Assembly (NCBI RefSeq): GCF_000283155.1
Contig: NW_004454217.1
Coordinates: 2,013,278 to 2,077,277, forward strand
DNA length: 64,000 nucleotides
Origin: Ceratotherium simum simum
Lineage: Eukaryota; Chordata; Mammalia; Perissodactyla; Rhinocerotidae
Direction: 5' to 3'
In this document: positions 12,738-24,050 of the stretch, one piece after another
How the letters are laid out: the number at the start of each line of letters is the position of its first letter
Numbering within the stretch: position 1 is the first letter of the stretch
Notes under the pieces: generated by a model
Databases searched by the model: none
Told to the model about the DNA's origin: nothing
What the model saw: only the letters and a program-made list of their open reading frames with translations
Program-made: the position numbers and the translations under genes

Positions 12738-13030
12738 CAGCCCTAACAGAAATACAATGTAAGCCACTTATGTAATTTAAAATTTTCTGGTAACCACATA
12801 TAAAAAAATAAAAATAAACTGGTAAAATTAATTTTAATAACATTTTGTTTATTCCAATATATCTGAAATGTTATTATTTCAACAGGTATTCAATATAATA
12901 ATTAGTTGTGAGATATTCTGCATTCTTTTTTTGTACTGTCTGTTAAATCTTGTGTATTTTATATTTACAGCACATTCCGGCGAGCTGCGTTTTAAGTACT
13001 CAATATGTCAATAGCATATTGAACAGTGGA
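12738..13030 (+). mobile_element. MER-type nonautonomous DNA transposon remnant
   Basis: Resembles the common mammalian short element that begins 'cagtgctgtccaatagaaat': here 'cagccctaacagaaatac', 'gtaagccacttatgtaattt', 'aattttctggtaaccacat', 'attaattttaataacatttt' and near the end 'taagtactcaatatgtc' and 'catattgaacagtgg'. Terminal repeats are worn; I do not assign a subfamily. Confidence 0.65.
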
Positions 13031-13124
13031 CTTATTATAGAGCAGTCAAAACCTGATTTGAAAGAGATGAAATCAAAGCAAAATCTTAGATTTAAAATAA
13101 GACAAGTGGTTTATAGGAAAGAGC

Positions 13125-13350
13125 ATACAATTTGAAGTTAGGCAGAGCTAGTTTTGAATCCCGTTTACTAGCTGTGTGACTTCGGACAAGATAATCTCAA
13201 TAAGGCTGTTTCCTCATGTGTAAAACAGAAATAACCATCCAGACCTTGCTGAATTATTGGTTACCTTAGAAATAATACATATGAAAGGTCTCCTATAGGG
13301 TCTGACACATTGTAAGTGCTCAATAAAGGCTATGAATAATTGTCATTATT
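13125..13350 (+). repeat. MIR SINE, near full length
   Basis: Contains the MIR head ('gttttgaatcccgtttac'), core ('tagctgtgtgacttcgg'), 'gtttcctcatgtgtaaaac' and tail ('gtaagtgctcaataaagg'). One of the more complete MIR copies in the window. Confidence 0.88.
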
Positions 13351-13917
13351 TTGTTTATTATAATTTGTATTTTATGCTTCTCAGTAGTTTATGATTAAAA
13401 AATGAGTTTGTATTTCTTTTTTAAAGGGAAACTAAGGCATGAACCATTACTGGGTTATATGCCTGGTATTAGCCTCTGTCAAATTTTCTCCAGTTGTTCC
13501 TGAGTGTTGATCACAAGAAAAACTCATGAATGTCCCATAAAGAGTCCTCATATGCCTTCCATGTCACTGCCATGAGGCTGTCTCAATGACTGAGGAGCCC
13601 CCTGGGTTTTCTGCTCTGCTGGGACAGTTTTCTGCAGGTGTTTTACCTCTGTGACTGATCCGATACTCCCATTTCAGAGAAAGGATCTTGACATTAGGAC
13701 TACAAAGAAGGTCCAAATATTCTCCAATGTGAGGAAAAAAAGACATTTTTGAATGCATAACTGTCTAGAAAATTAGTTTCTCTGAAAAATACTCATAAGT
13801 GTACTTCAGCAGAAAGAAGACTAATAGTTTGAGAAAAACATAATATATGAGAAATGATAAGCAAATAAAGAGGCTATGAAATTAAATTCAATTTTTAGTT
13901 AAGGACTTAAAAATAAA

Positions 13918-14062
13918 GAAATAATTCATAGATAATATCTATGGATAATAATTCATAGATAATATAATCTATGGATAATAATTCATAGATAATATAATCT
14001 ATGGATAATAATTCATAGATAATACCTAATTCATAGATAATAAATAAGTAATTCATAGATAA
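13918..14062. repeat. 30-bp AT-rich tandem repeat with internal dyad
   Basis: About three and a half to four units of 30 bp, each containing 'attcatagataatataatc' followed by 'tatggataata', with a shortened and a divergent unit at the right end and a partial unit at the left. Within each unit 'catagat' and 'atctatg' are complementary around a 6-base spacer, so each unit can fold as a small hairpin. No known satellite family was recognised. Confidence 0.9.
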
Positions 14063-14389
14063 TTTTTTTTCATAGGAAAAAAATCAGTAAATTAAAAGAA
14101 AACTAAGAGGAATAGAGGGCTGGTGTAAATGGTCTTGTGTCAAATGAAGAAGGGACTCTAGATAATCATTACTTTTTGACATTAATATGAAACTATGTTT
14201 TCAAATGTTGGCTATAAATTTGAATATAAACATTAGTAGAATATATATAAAAACTAAAACATCCAATATAGTAGAAGACAAAAAAATATATATGATTAAC
14301 TTAGGTAACACTAGGCGAATAAAAGAAACAAAATTTGTAGACATTGAAAAATAAGATGGCCGTATTAGAATCTCACCAAATCCATGTCT

Positions 14390-14790
14390 TTCTCTTCCTG
14401 GGCACACCACTAGACAAAATTTCCATCTTTCCATGCAGTTTGCTGTAGTCATGTGACTTCTAAACTATAGGGCATGAGAAAAAAATGGGTTGTATCACTT
14501 CCAGGACTGATCCCAAAAGTCCCCTCATGAGAGCTCCTTGATGCTTATTTGTTTCCTCAGACTGGATGGAGATGGCTATGACAAACTTGGACTTGACTCA
14601 TTGAAGATGGCAAAACCTCTATTAATGTGAGTCCTTCTATGATCATATGGAGCAGCCCTCTGCTCCTTGCTACCCTGGACCACTCAAGACTGTTACAGGA
14701 GAAATAAACTTCTATTACATTTAAGTCATTATACAATGCTTTTGTGTCTATTTCACAGACAGCTAGTATCTATCTCACTAATATTATGGT
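14390..14790 (+). mobile_element. LTR-like repeat (probable MaLR/ERVL)
   Basis: Same family as 7608-8005. Landmarks: 'tgcagtttgctgtagtcatg', 'tatcacttccaggactgatc', 'gagcagccctctgctccttg', then AATAAA at 14703-14708 followed by 'cttctattacatttaagtc'. It carries a better 5' half than the earlier copy. No internal retroviral DNA is present. Confidence 0.6.
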
Positions 14791-15273
14791 TGAAATAAAA
14801 CCAAATACAGTAGTGACTACAATAAATATGAATGGATTAAATTTCCCAAATAAGCCAGATTCAGGAAAATGTACTGTTGCTTAATGTGATTGACTTTTAT
14901 GGGTCAGGGAGACCAGACCACATCTTGAAGGTGTATTTATGTGTGAGGGAGGGAGGCAGGTTATCTCTGAAGGAAATGTATACTTCTGCTATCAATAATC
15001 TTGTGGCAGGAAATGATGTAGGACTAGGTATAATGGAACCAAGGTTTTGTCCCTATTTTTGTTCTTATTTCTTTCCTTTTGTTTGATACTGGATTGTATC
15101 TTATGAATCTACATTTCATGCTTTTTAATTGCATTTAAAATATTTATATCTTTGTGGTTTTGCATGGAACTTTGGAAATATCTCTAGATTTCTGGTGCTG
15201 TTCTTTTATCTTCAGCTGAATCAATTTTACTACTTATTCTTTTAGTTCATTTAGTTTTTTGGAAGCATATTTT

Positions 15274-15531
15274 AATAATTTTTTGTTTTTTTGAAGAAGA
15301 AGATTGGCCCTGAGCTAATTAACAACTGTTGCCAATCTTCCTCTTTTTGCTTGAGGAAGGGTGGCCCTGAGCTAACATCTGTGCCCATCTTCCTCTATTT
15401 TGTATGTGTGACACTGCCACAGCATGGCTTGATGGATGGTATAGGTCAATGCCCAGGATCCAAACCTGTGAACCTCAGGCCACTGAAGCAGAGCACATTG
15501 AATTTAACTGCTGCGCCACGAGGCCAGCCCC
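15274..15531 (-). mobile_element. ERE SINE, copy 2
   Basis: Reverse-strand ERE: T-rich start, two tail units with 'ccctgagctaa', 'ccacagcatggcttga', 'aggatccaaacctgtgaac' and terminal 'gaggccagcccc'. Flanked by a 14-bp perfect duplication TGGAAGCATATTTT (15260-15273 and 15532-15545). More diverged head than the other copies, so probably older. Confidence 0.94.
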
Positions 15532-15545
15532 TGGAAGCATATTTT

Positions 15546-16800
15546 TAATTTACAAGAACTCTACTTCTCTTTCATAGCAACAAGTTCTTGTTTTACAGAT
15601 CTTTCTGAGGATACCTATTTTAATTATTTAAAATTTTATGTTTGTTTCCTACATATATTCTCTTGCCTTTAGGGCTAGCCTCAGCCTTTTTTCCTTCTTA
15701 TGCCTTTCTTTCATGCTGTTCTTTTCTTTAAATGATTTATGGAAAATCTTGGTCACCTCTTCATTGTGTAAGGTTATTAATAGAGTGGTATATTTTTTTT
15801 GGAATGTGTTTTCACATCACCAGTGAATATTCTCTGTTTTCTCGACAACAAATTCAGATTCTGATACAATTTTGAGCTTCTGTGAAAGAACAGGTTGGGA
15901 ACATGTGATCAGGCTGTCTTTCTTTTGAGTATGAGGTTAAGTTTGCCTTCTCAATTTGAAACATCCTTTAGCTTCAATTTGGCTCCAACATTCACTATGG
16001 GAATATCCAACAGCAGATTCACTACTTTATTCAGAAACGTATTCTTGTGTGTTTAGCTTGAAGGAAAACATCAGATCCAGCAGAACTGAGAATAGGAGAC
16101 TCTTGTAGCTGTTCCATAGACTTTTAATCAATTATCTCACTGACCATCCAGCTCTGGCTTCCAGCCTCTGGTGCATCTGACTGGGATAATTCCAGGTTTC
16201 TGTTAGGAAAACATAGTTTTTAAGTGATGCTGTCTTTAATTATTTTGTATTGAAGTTTATCACCCAAGTTGGGACTCACTGTTAATATAATTTTCTCAGC
16301 TATATACGTTCTATAAAGTCCTCAACATTCTCTTCTAATTATGGCATTATTCTTTGTTTTCCTACGGACTTACTTTTATTTTGTGTATTTTCTATCATTT
16401 TAAGATAATTGGGGAGAGATGGAAGGTAAACACATATGCTTATTTGCCTTTCCATTTTCACCATAGAGTTCAGGTATTTCTTACACTCCGCCAAATGTTA
16501 GTTTTCAACTTCAAAATGCTTAAATTCCTTTTTTTCACGATTATATCTTAGGTGATAAATGACACCTATACCAGTAATTTTTTTTTGAAAAGAGTCACAT
16601 CGGTTTGACTATTGAGTAAATACCAACTGACTGTGCTAATATGTGTACTACTGAATGCACATGGCTGAAGGTGATTGACAGATACAGCTCCAATTTTGAA
16701 GACATATTCACCCTAATGAAACCTACATGATTTACTTTAGGAATGCTTTTCTCATTTGGTTCCCTGAGAATGACTGCTGTCATGAGGTCTAAAATTCTCT
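15546..16800. other. Single-copy AT-rich DNA, no gene seen
   Basis: No repeat or coding region recognised. Frames at 15638-15826, 16354-16551 (+) and 16595-16783 (-) encode hydrophobic or low-complexity peptides without a recognisable domain. Confidence 0.45.
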
Positions 16801-16808
16801 AGTTGTTG

Positions 16809-16898
16809 TCTCCTCTTCCGTTTTCTCCTCCTTCTCTTCCTCCTTCTCCTCCTCCTCCAGCTTCCTCCATCTTCCTCCTTCCTCATTCTCTTCTTCTA
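16809..16898 (+). repeat. Polypyrimidine (CTC/TTC-rich) tract
   Basis: About 90 bases almost free of purines, built from imperfect TCC, TTC and CTCC units, directly before the L1 insertion at 16915. The frame of 72 codons that starts here reads Pro/Ser-rich and then L1, and is not a gene. Confidence 0.9.
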
Positions 16899-16914
16899 AT
16901 TCTTAAGTTGAGAA

Positions 16915-18180
16915 AGTTAGAAGAAAACATAAGGAAAAAGCTTCTTGACATGGGTCTTGGCAATGATATTTGGGACATGACATCAAAAGCACAAGCAGCA
17001 AAAGGAAAAATCAACAAGTAAGACTACATCAAACTTAAAAGCTTCTGCATGGTAAAAGAAACAAGCAACAAAGCAAAAAGGCAACTTATGCAATGGGAGA
17101 AAATATTTGCAAACCATCTATCTGATAAGAGATTAATATCCAAAATATATAAGAACTCATACAATTCAATAGCAAAAAAATGAAAAATCCAATTAAAAAG
17201 TGGGCAAAGGTTCTGAATAGACATTTTTCCAAGGAAGACATACAAATGGCAAACAGGTACATGAAAAGATACTCAATATCACTAATCATCAGGGAAATGC
17301 AAATAAGATATCACCTCGTACCTGTTAGAATGGCTATCATCAAAGAGACAAGAGATAACAAGTGTTGACAAAGATGTGGAGAAAAGACAAAGCTTGTGCA
17401 TTTTTGGTAGGAATGTAAATTGGTACAGCCACTATGGAAAACAATATGGAGGCTCCTCAAAAAATTAAAAAGAGAATTACCATATGTTCCAGCAATTTCA
17501 CTCTGTGTATATATCCAAAGGAAATGAAATCGGGATCTTGAAGAGGTATCTGCACCCCCATGTTCATTGCAGCATTATTCACAGTCAAGATATAGAAACA
17601 ACCTAAATGTCCATCTATGGATGAATAGATAAAGAAGATGTCACACACACACACACACACACACAGAGGAATATTATTCAGCCACGAGAAAGAAGGAAAT
17701 CCTGCCACTTGTGACAACATGGATGGATTCTGAAAGCGTTATCCTAAGTGAAATAAGTCAGACAGAGAAAGGCAAATACTGTATGATATCACTTATATGT
17801 GGAATCTAAAAAAGCCAAACTCATAGAAACAGAGAGTAGAATGATAGTTGCCAGGGGCTGAGGAGGGCGGGAAATGGAGACATGTTGGTCAAAGAGTACA
17901 AACTTGTAGTTATAAGATGAGTAAGTTCTGGGGATGTAATGTACAGCATGGTGACTATAGTTAAGAAAACTGTATTATATATCTGAATAGATCTTAAATG
18001 TTCTCACCACAAAAAAGAAATGGTAAGTATGTGAAGTGATAGAGATGTCAACTAATCCTATTGGGGTAATCATTTCACAATACGTAAGTGTAACAAATCA
18101 TCACACTGTACACCTTAAAGTGACACGATGTTATATGTCAAATATTATATCAAGCTGATAAAAAAGCTTTAAAAAATGCT
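16915..18180 (+). mobile_element. L1 LINE, 5'-truncated (ORF2 C-terminus and 3' UTR)
   Basis: About 1.27 kb of L1 sense sequence: ORF2 end ('gcttcttgacatgggtcttg', 'tgggcaaaggttctgaatag', 'gtggagaaaagacaaagc', 'atggatgaatagataaag') followed by 3' UTR ('gtcagacagagaaaggc', 'gtatgatatcacttatatg', 'gatgtaatgtacagcatgg'). ORF2 is interrupted by stops, so no enzyme is encoded. It contains a (CA)n array at 17642-17665. The short frames on both strands across it are remnants. Confidence 0.93.
17642..17665 (+). repeat. (CA)n microsatellite inside L1
   Basis: Twelve CA units replacing the usual 'gtggtatatatacacaatgg' segment of L1 just before 'gaatattattcagcc'. The same position is expanded in the L1 at 57235-57775. 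Confidence 0.97.
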
Positions 18181-21100
18181 TAAAATTAGCAGTTAAGATG
18201 AGCTAGCCCTACAAATATTAAAATATATTACAAAGACTTTATAGTATGTAGTATTGTTGTTGGAGCATAAAAAGAATGATGGAACTAAATAGGAAACTCA
18301 GAGATAGACCAAAATGCGTATACGAATTTGGCATAGGATAAAGATGCATATTAAATCAGTGGAGAAAAATAAACATGTTAATAAATGATAGCCGTTTGGG
18401 AAAAGATAAAATTGAATCCTACTTCACTCTTTATACCAGAGTTCTAAGTGTGAAAAGTGAAACCAACCTCAGAGTAACTATAGAGCTGATGAGGGGAAGT
18501 TTCTCTGTGTGCTGAATCATTCCTGTCAATTTAGTTAATCTGAGAACTACATTTCCCAGAATCTCCTTCCCCAGCTGGCCAAAAGAGGAACTTGCATGTG
18601 ATATGGGAGATGGAAAAAAAAAATACAAATAACATTTCAGGCTTCTAGCATTTTTCTTATCTTCTTTCGTTTTAACCAGTTTCTATCAGGCATTGTGCCA
18701 GTGTGCATGTGATCATATATAACTGCAATTATACCTACTTAACTGATGACAAAACTATTGGTTCTAGAAGTTAAATATTCTACCTGAATTCACATGGTGA
18801 ATAATTAACAGATCCAGAATTCAAAACCACAGGTTTCGTGTTTCTTTCTCTATGTTATGCTAAGGATTCTATATATATATATTTTTTTGCAAACTGATTT
18901 GGACAGCTACTAGTATCACTACTGAGAATAGTTTTTGGGTTCATGAATTCATAGGATAAGGGGATAATTAAATCCTCCATTTTCAGAGGTGTGTGGGTAT
19001 ATTTTCCTAAATATTCACTTTTTAACTTTTCGGTTGACCGGTAGACACAGCCCATACCTTGGTAACTCTGGTAATAAAATAGTGTATAAGTGGAGAAGGA
19101 AGTAATTATCTACCAGGTGAGTTGATGACTTGCAGTCATAAAAGTAAAAAATAGCTACAGATAGTTTCTGACAAATTGAAAATAAATTTCTGTGTGCATA
19201 GACACCGTGTGTGACTGATTGAAATCAGGATTGAAATCAAGCCAGGGCAAATTTCTATGGTTGAATTATAACACTTGGGAATAATGGGTTTGTGTGGCTT
19301 TTACATTCCCTGGCTTACATCACTCTGTTTCAGCCTCCTGTAACTATTTAATAGTAAAATGTTTATTGCAATATGCCATGGTGAAAACTTATTTACATTC
19401 TTAACATATGGGTCTGTTTCACATTGTGACAGGAGAAAGAGTATACATAAAGATGTGTTATTTACCCGTGTCGCTTTTAATCAGAAAGCAAAATAAAGAG
19501 GCGAAAAAATCTCATGTAGCTCAAGTAGATGGTTTGATGTTTTTACTTCTTAAGTAAAAATGATAGGCACTCAATTTTATTAATATAATTTAAGTGGATT
19601 TCTGGTAATTACTGTATGTACATCTATCCCTCCTAAGTAAGCATGTGTATCGTATCAAAGAAAAAGAGTAGATCATTATAAGTAAATGAATTCTCTGTAT
19701 TCAGACATGTTATCTTTTCCGTTTCATACGTTGTCATAGCAACAATTGACTTCATGTGGCCTGACTCAGCTACTCAGCAACCAAAGAGAAAAGAAATGTC
19801 CTGTTTTCTGTCATTTGCTGTTAGAGGTGATATCTTCAGATTGTGCAGTAATAAGAGGTGATGCTTAAACCTAGTGGATTTTCTTTTGTGATTTCGACAA
19901 AATCAATACTTATCTTCTAGATGCAGGGCAGTTATTTTGGAGCTTGCGTGGTAATTTCTATAAGTGAAGAACAGAAGTATTTTAAGGATGATGGAGTTTC
20001 TTGGAGAAAATAGAAGCAGGATACCCTTGAATAGTTATTAGTCCAAATATTGTTATGTGTAACTTAGAAATGAGCAAGGACATAGAGAATATAAAATTTT
20101 CGAACAGAGAACTATTGTAAGAACACAGAAAACTCAATTCTATTTTTCTGTATCCTCTTGTTTTACACAGTTTCACAGTCCTTTATTATATTGAGAGAGT
20201 TTTTTTCTATGTGAAATAAATTTATAAAAATTATTGCCAAAATAAGAAAAGGAAAAAGAATACCCATTTCGAACTGACTCTTTGAGTATCCAGTATCGAT
20301 GTTTTTCAAAATAACATAGTAATGAAATAGTAAAAATTTGCTGGCCATAGATTTGTACACTTTTATATGTGGACCATGCTGAAAAGATACAAATTGAGCT
20401 AAATAAAATCACAAATAAGACTTTATTTTTTTATGGTCTTGGTCAATTTGAAAAATGACAACAACGATGAAGTCTTTAAAGAATTAACTTAAAAATGTTA
20501 GTTCTAATTTTTCTTATTCAGTTTCTAATTTCTGAGTGAAATGGGTTTAGATGTCTTGTTTTTCAAGTGATTTCCACACAGTAGACCTCACAGCCATTAT
20601 AAATAGCTTTAATCTCTGCAGGGAATATCAGCAGGGCCTGAGGGTGGTCCCTACATGGGAAAACACGTGGAAAAAGGCATCTTTTTTGTTTAATTTTTCA
20701 TTTCACTATTATAGTTATATTTACTGCTTTATCTAGAAAATATGGTGCTTGTGATTATGAAGATTAGTCCAGTAAGGAGTGCAATTACAAAGAGAAACAG
20801 AAATCTGATTTAATGCATCGGTAACATGTAGGTGGCACGTGCCCTGCCAGTACCTCATCCTCTGCCTGCGGCTGTCCTAACATATACATAGAAGTGCCCT
20901 GACCTCTGTTTTCAGGTTTAGCCTAACAACTTCACAAAGTGCTCCTGGTGACCACGTCTGGGATTTTCCTACTATGTTATTTTATTTTGTGAAACATAGC
21001 TCCGGAGGAAATTAAACACCTTAAAAATCCAAAATGTGCTTAGCTCCTCCCCTCTACACCATCATTTTGATTGTATTTTCAGTCTTCTAGACATTTAGCT

Positions 21101-22339
21101 CACTCAGGTGATTTGGTTTATCCTTTAGAGATGATCTTGAAGACAAAGATTTAGCCACTTTGCTGTCATCTGTCTCAGTTCTGTCATCTGTGAGTTCTGT
21201 GTTTCAAGAATACTGAATCAGATTAGTGTTAATATCAAATGCTTGGTGCATCTTAGAAAAATGACCCTATATTAATATAAGGCAATGTTATTCAACTTTT
21301 TAAAAATGACTCAGTCCCTATGGATCTTAGTTTCTCCTCTAAAAATTTGAAATGTTGGAAGTCACAGTATTGATCTTGGCTTAAAGACTGGCCCTGCGTT
21401 TATCAACTGGTTTTGCAGCAAGTTAGGCTGTTAACAGTGCCAAAATAAATCTGGAATTAAATATTCTTCATCTTCTCTGTGTTGTCCCAAAGAGTGGATT
21501 CACATTATTTTCTCCGCTGTTCTGCATCTTTGGACATTCTACTAATGGTGAAATTCAGAGAGGTGATTGTAGCATCCCTCATATCATCTTCTAAAGATGA
21601 AATGTCCCCAAACTTGTGTTTTTTTATTTTATTTGGCCTCGCATTTTACTGCATATAGACTATCAGTAGACCTTGTTGCCTGTATCTATTAGAGCACACG
21701 GTTAAACAATTCTGGGCCTCAGTCCAATTATTAGACTTGCTCTGCCCTTCCGCCCTAGTTCTCCTGTCTTAGAATACAGAAAGTGTCCTCTCTTTATCGT
21801 AATCCTCTCCCTACCTTCTTGATGTCAGGAGTTGCTTTAAGGATGAATGTCTTTTAAACAACCAGTGATGGGCCAGAGGCAGTTGGGAGAGAAAACATCT
21901 TTGCCTAGGGCTCCACTGCAGTCTCCTGAAATTCTTCTAAGGAAACCAGAGCCACGTGGGACTTGATACCAAAAGAAGAAATCTCTTTTCTCTAGGTGTT
22001 TGTGGAGGGAGAGCACTTTGCTCAGTGGCTCACAGCAGTGGAGAGAAGGGAGGTACTTCCTATATCTGAGTCAAGACAGAGCAGTCCTTCAAACTCCACC
22101 AACCCTCTAGTCTTCTGAGAGCATATCAGAATAGGTGAAACTGTATGTTTTAGAAGATTCGTGTGTGACTCTGGTGTTCTACACTTTATTCCCTGCCACT
22201 GAGCTAAAAAGGACACTGTGTAGACCTTTAGTAACTAGTTATCTATTCCTCACTCACTTATAATGGCAAGTGGATGTATGCTTACAAGTGTGCATACTCA
22301 CACGCGTGTGTTTGTGTGTATGTGTCTTTTACTAGGAAG
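18181..22339. other. Largely repeat-free single-copy DNA
   Basis: About 4 kb with no convincing gene. A fragment at 18515-18620 ('aactacatttcccagaatct') looks like part of a mammalian LTR. The rest looks unique and holds the X-box-like and AP-1-like motifs at 19730-19780 and E-boxes at 20664, 20836 and 21953. Frames up to 79 codons (20173-20412, minus) are AT-rich and unsupported. Confidence 0.5.
19730..19780. promoter_or_regulatory. X-box-like palindrome next to AP-1/MARE-like site
   Basis: GTTGTCATAGCAAC at 19730-19743 fits the palindromic RFX X-box pattern (GTTGCCATGGCAAC) with two differences. TGACTCAGC at 19762-19770 is an AP-1 core extended toward a Maf/NF-E2 site, and a second 'actcagca' follows at 19772-19779. 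The motifs are seen; binding is inferred. Confidence 0.4.
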
Positions 22340-22545
22340 AAATGAAATGGTAAGAGTATGGCCTTGAGAATGAACCAGTTCTGAGTTCTAATCATAGACA
22401 AATAACACATTGTCTTCATTTGAGAAATGAAGAAAAGAGTACCTATTTTATATGATTATTGTGACATTAAATATAGTCACATACATAAAATACCCAGAAT
22501 AGGGCATGACATAGTAAATAGTGAATAAGTGCTAGCTTCTTCCCC
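22340..22545 (+). repeat. MIR SINE fragment
   Basis: Degenerate MIR with 'taagagtatggccttgagaa', 'gttctgagttctaatcata', 'aaagagtacctattttatat' and 'agtgaataagtgctagc'. Confidence 0.75.
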
Positions 22546-22589
22546 AGATGCCATATCTGGGAAAGGTTTCTTTGTGGTAGCTTGATCTA

Positions 22590-23036
22590 GGTTTATCGCA
22601 TTAGCTATTGCTACATTACAAAGCACCCCAAACTCTTTAAATAATTAACGTTTTTTATTTCTCATGAAGATAGAGCTGGGTTGTTCTGCTAATCTTGGCT
22701 GATCTTACTTGGGCTTGATCGTGAGATCAATGGTGGGTCATCTGGGGGAGATTAAGTTTAGGATGACCGTGGATATGATGACTGGGCTTTGCTCCTTGTC
22801 CCTCTCCTATTCCTTCAGAAATCCAGCCTGAAGGCAGGGATTCAAGTGCAAGAAAGCCTGATTGTGGAAGGAGGCAAGAAAAAATGATCATGTGCTTTTC
22901 AAGCTTGGATCACATTTGCTAATATCCCATTGGTCAAACATGGCTGAGCCCAGAATCAGACTGTGGAGGGACTGTAAAGTTACAGGACAAAGGGCATGAA
23001 TAATCAGGGCCATTAGTACAATCCATCTACCACCGG
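22590..23036 (-). mobile_element. Solo LTR, ERVL-MaLR (MLT1-like)
   Basis: Reverse-strand LTR: on the plus strand 'tagctattgctacattacaa', 'ttttttatttctcatgaaga', 'gcttgatcgtgagatcaatg', 'ggactgtaaagttacagg' and 'catgaataatcagggccatt'. An ERE has inserted at its right end (23051). Confidence 0.75.
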
Positions 23037-23050
23037 TACAAAAACTTCTT

Positions 23051-23348
23051 TTTTTTTTTTTTTCATGAGGAAGATCAGCCCTGAGCTAACATCCATGCCA
23101 ATCCTCCTCTTTTTGCTGAGGAAGACTGGCTCTGAGCTAACATCTATTGCCAATCCTTCTCCTTTTTTCTCCCCAAAGCCCCAGTAGATAGTTGTATGTC
23201 ATAGTTGCACATCCTTCTAGTTGCTGTATGGGGGACGCAGCCTCAGCATGGCCTGAGAAGCGGTGCATCGGTGTGCACCTGGGATCCGAACCTGGGCCAC
23301 CAGTAGAGGAGCACGCGCACTTAACCGCTAAGCCACGGGGCCGGCCCC
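23051..23348 (-). mobile_element. ERE SINE, copy 3, long form with intact pol III boxes
   Basis: Long ERE form: T17-type tract, two tail units, then the extra segment with 'ccagtagatagttgtatgtc' before the tRNA-like head. On the minus strand the head keeps a good A box TGGCTTAGCGG (23325-23335) and B box GGTTCGGATCC (23282-23292). Flanked by near-perfect 14-bp duplication TA(C/T)AAAAACTTCTT (23037-23050 and 23349-23362, one mismatch). Probably the youngest ERE here by head conservation. Confidence 0.96.
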
Positions 23349-23399
23349 TATAAAAACTTCTTGTAGACCCTTTTAATCAGTCATGATTTGATCAGTGAA

Positions 23400-24050
23400 G
23401 AAGAACCCCTACAAGTCATCAACTGATATAGAATAAGGGATTTACTTTAGGAGTTAAACTTTACACAGTTGTGGGACCTATTGGAGCAGGCTGTAGGCCT
23501 CTCTGTCTAGTGTTGATTCTGAAGCCATTTTGTCAGCCAGACTGGGACTGAGGAAGAAAAACCGGATGTGGAAGAAGTCAATAACTAGAACTCTGGAGTA
23601 TAAACTGAGACCCATGTCTATCTCTCGCCACCTCTAATCTTGGAGTGGTGGATCACCTGAGGGAAAAGATGGTGCTCTTCACCACAAGCTACCCTTGTGT
23701 TGGCCCAAGAATCGAAGAGACTGAAGAAGAAGATTTAGGTGGGAGCTAGCGGAGCTGCTGGTCTAGTCATTGCCCTAATCCACCCCTGAGCTACTACAGT
23801 GCTGATGCTCTCCATCAACCTTCACACTAGAAAAAGGAACGGCTGCTGCTTCGTTTCCATGATCCAAATCTCATACAAATTTCTCTTGTGGCCAACACTA
23901 ATCTGGAACTAGAAAGGGAGGAGAATTCTGGGAAATGTATTTCAGCTTAGTCTCCTCTCCTGTTTTGTTGAAGTCTGGTTTTTCTCGTATCACCTTATAT
24001 TTAGTTATGCTGAACTCATATTTTCGGGGCTCCTCACATTCAACCCCTCT
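23400..24050 (-). repeat. Unassigned old interspersed repeat
   Basis: Sequence such as 'gattctgaagccattttgtc', 'cattgccctaatccacccc', 'agaattctgggaaatgtatt' and 'tcatattttcggggctcct' recalls a widespread mammalian repeat in reverse orientation, but I cannot name the family. No coding potential was seen. Confidence 0.4.

Noticed and set aside
17642..17665. Dinucleotide or tetranucleotide arrays as CRISPR-like structures
   Set aside because: They are simple microsatellites with no spacers; the genome is mammalian.
18540..18560. ZNF143-like 'actacatttcccagaat' motif as a promoter element
   Set aside because: The surrounding sequence resembles a dispersed LTR fragment that carries this string by descent, and no transcription start is suggested.
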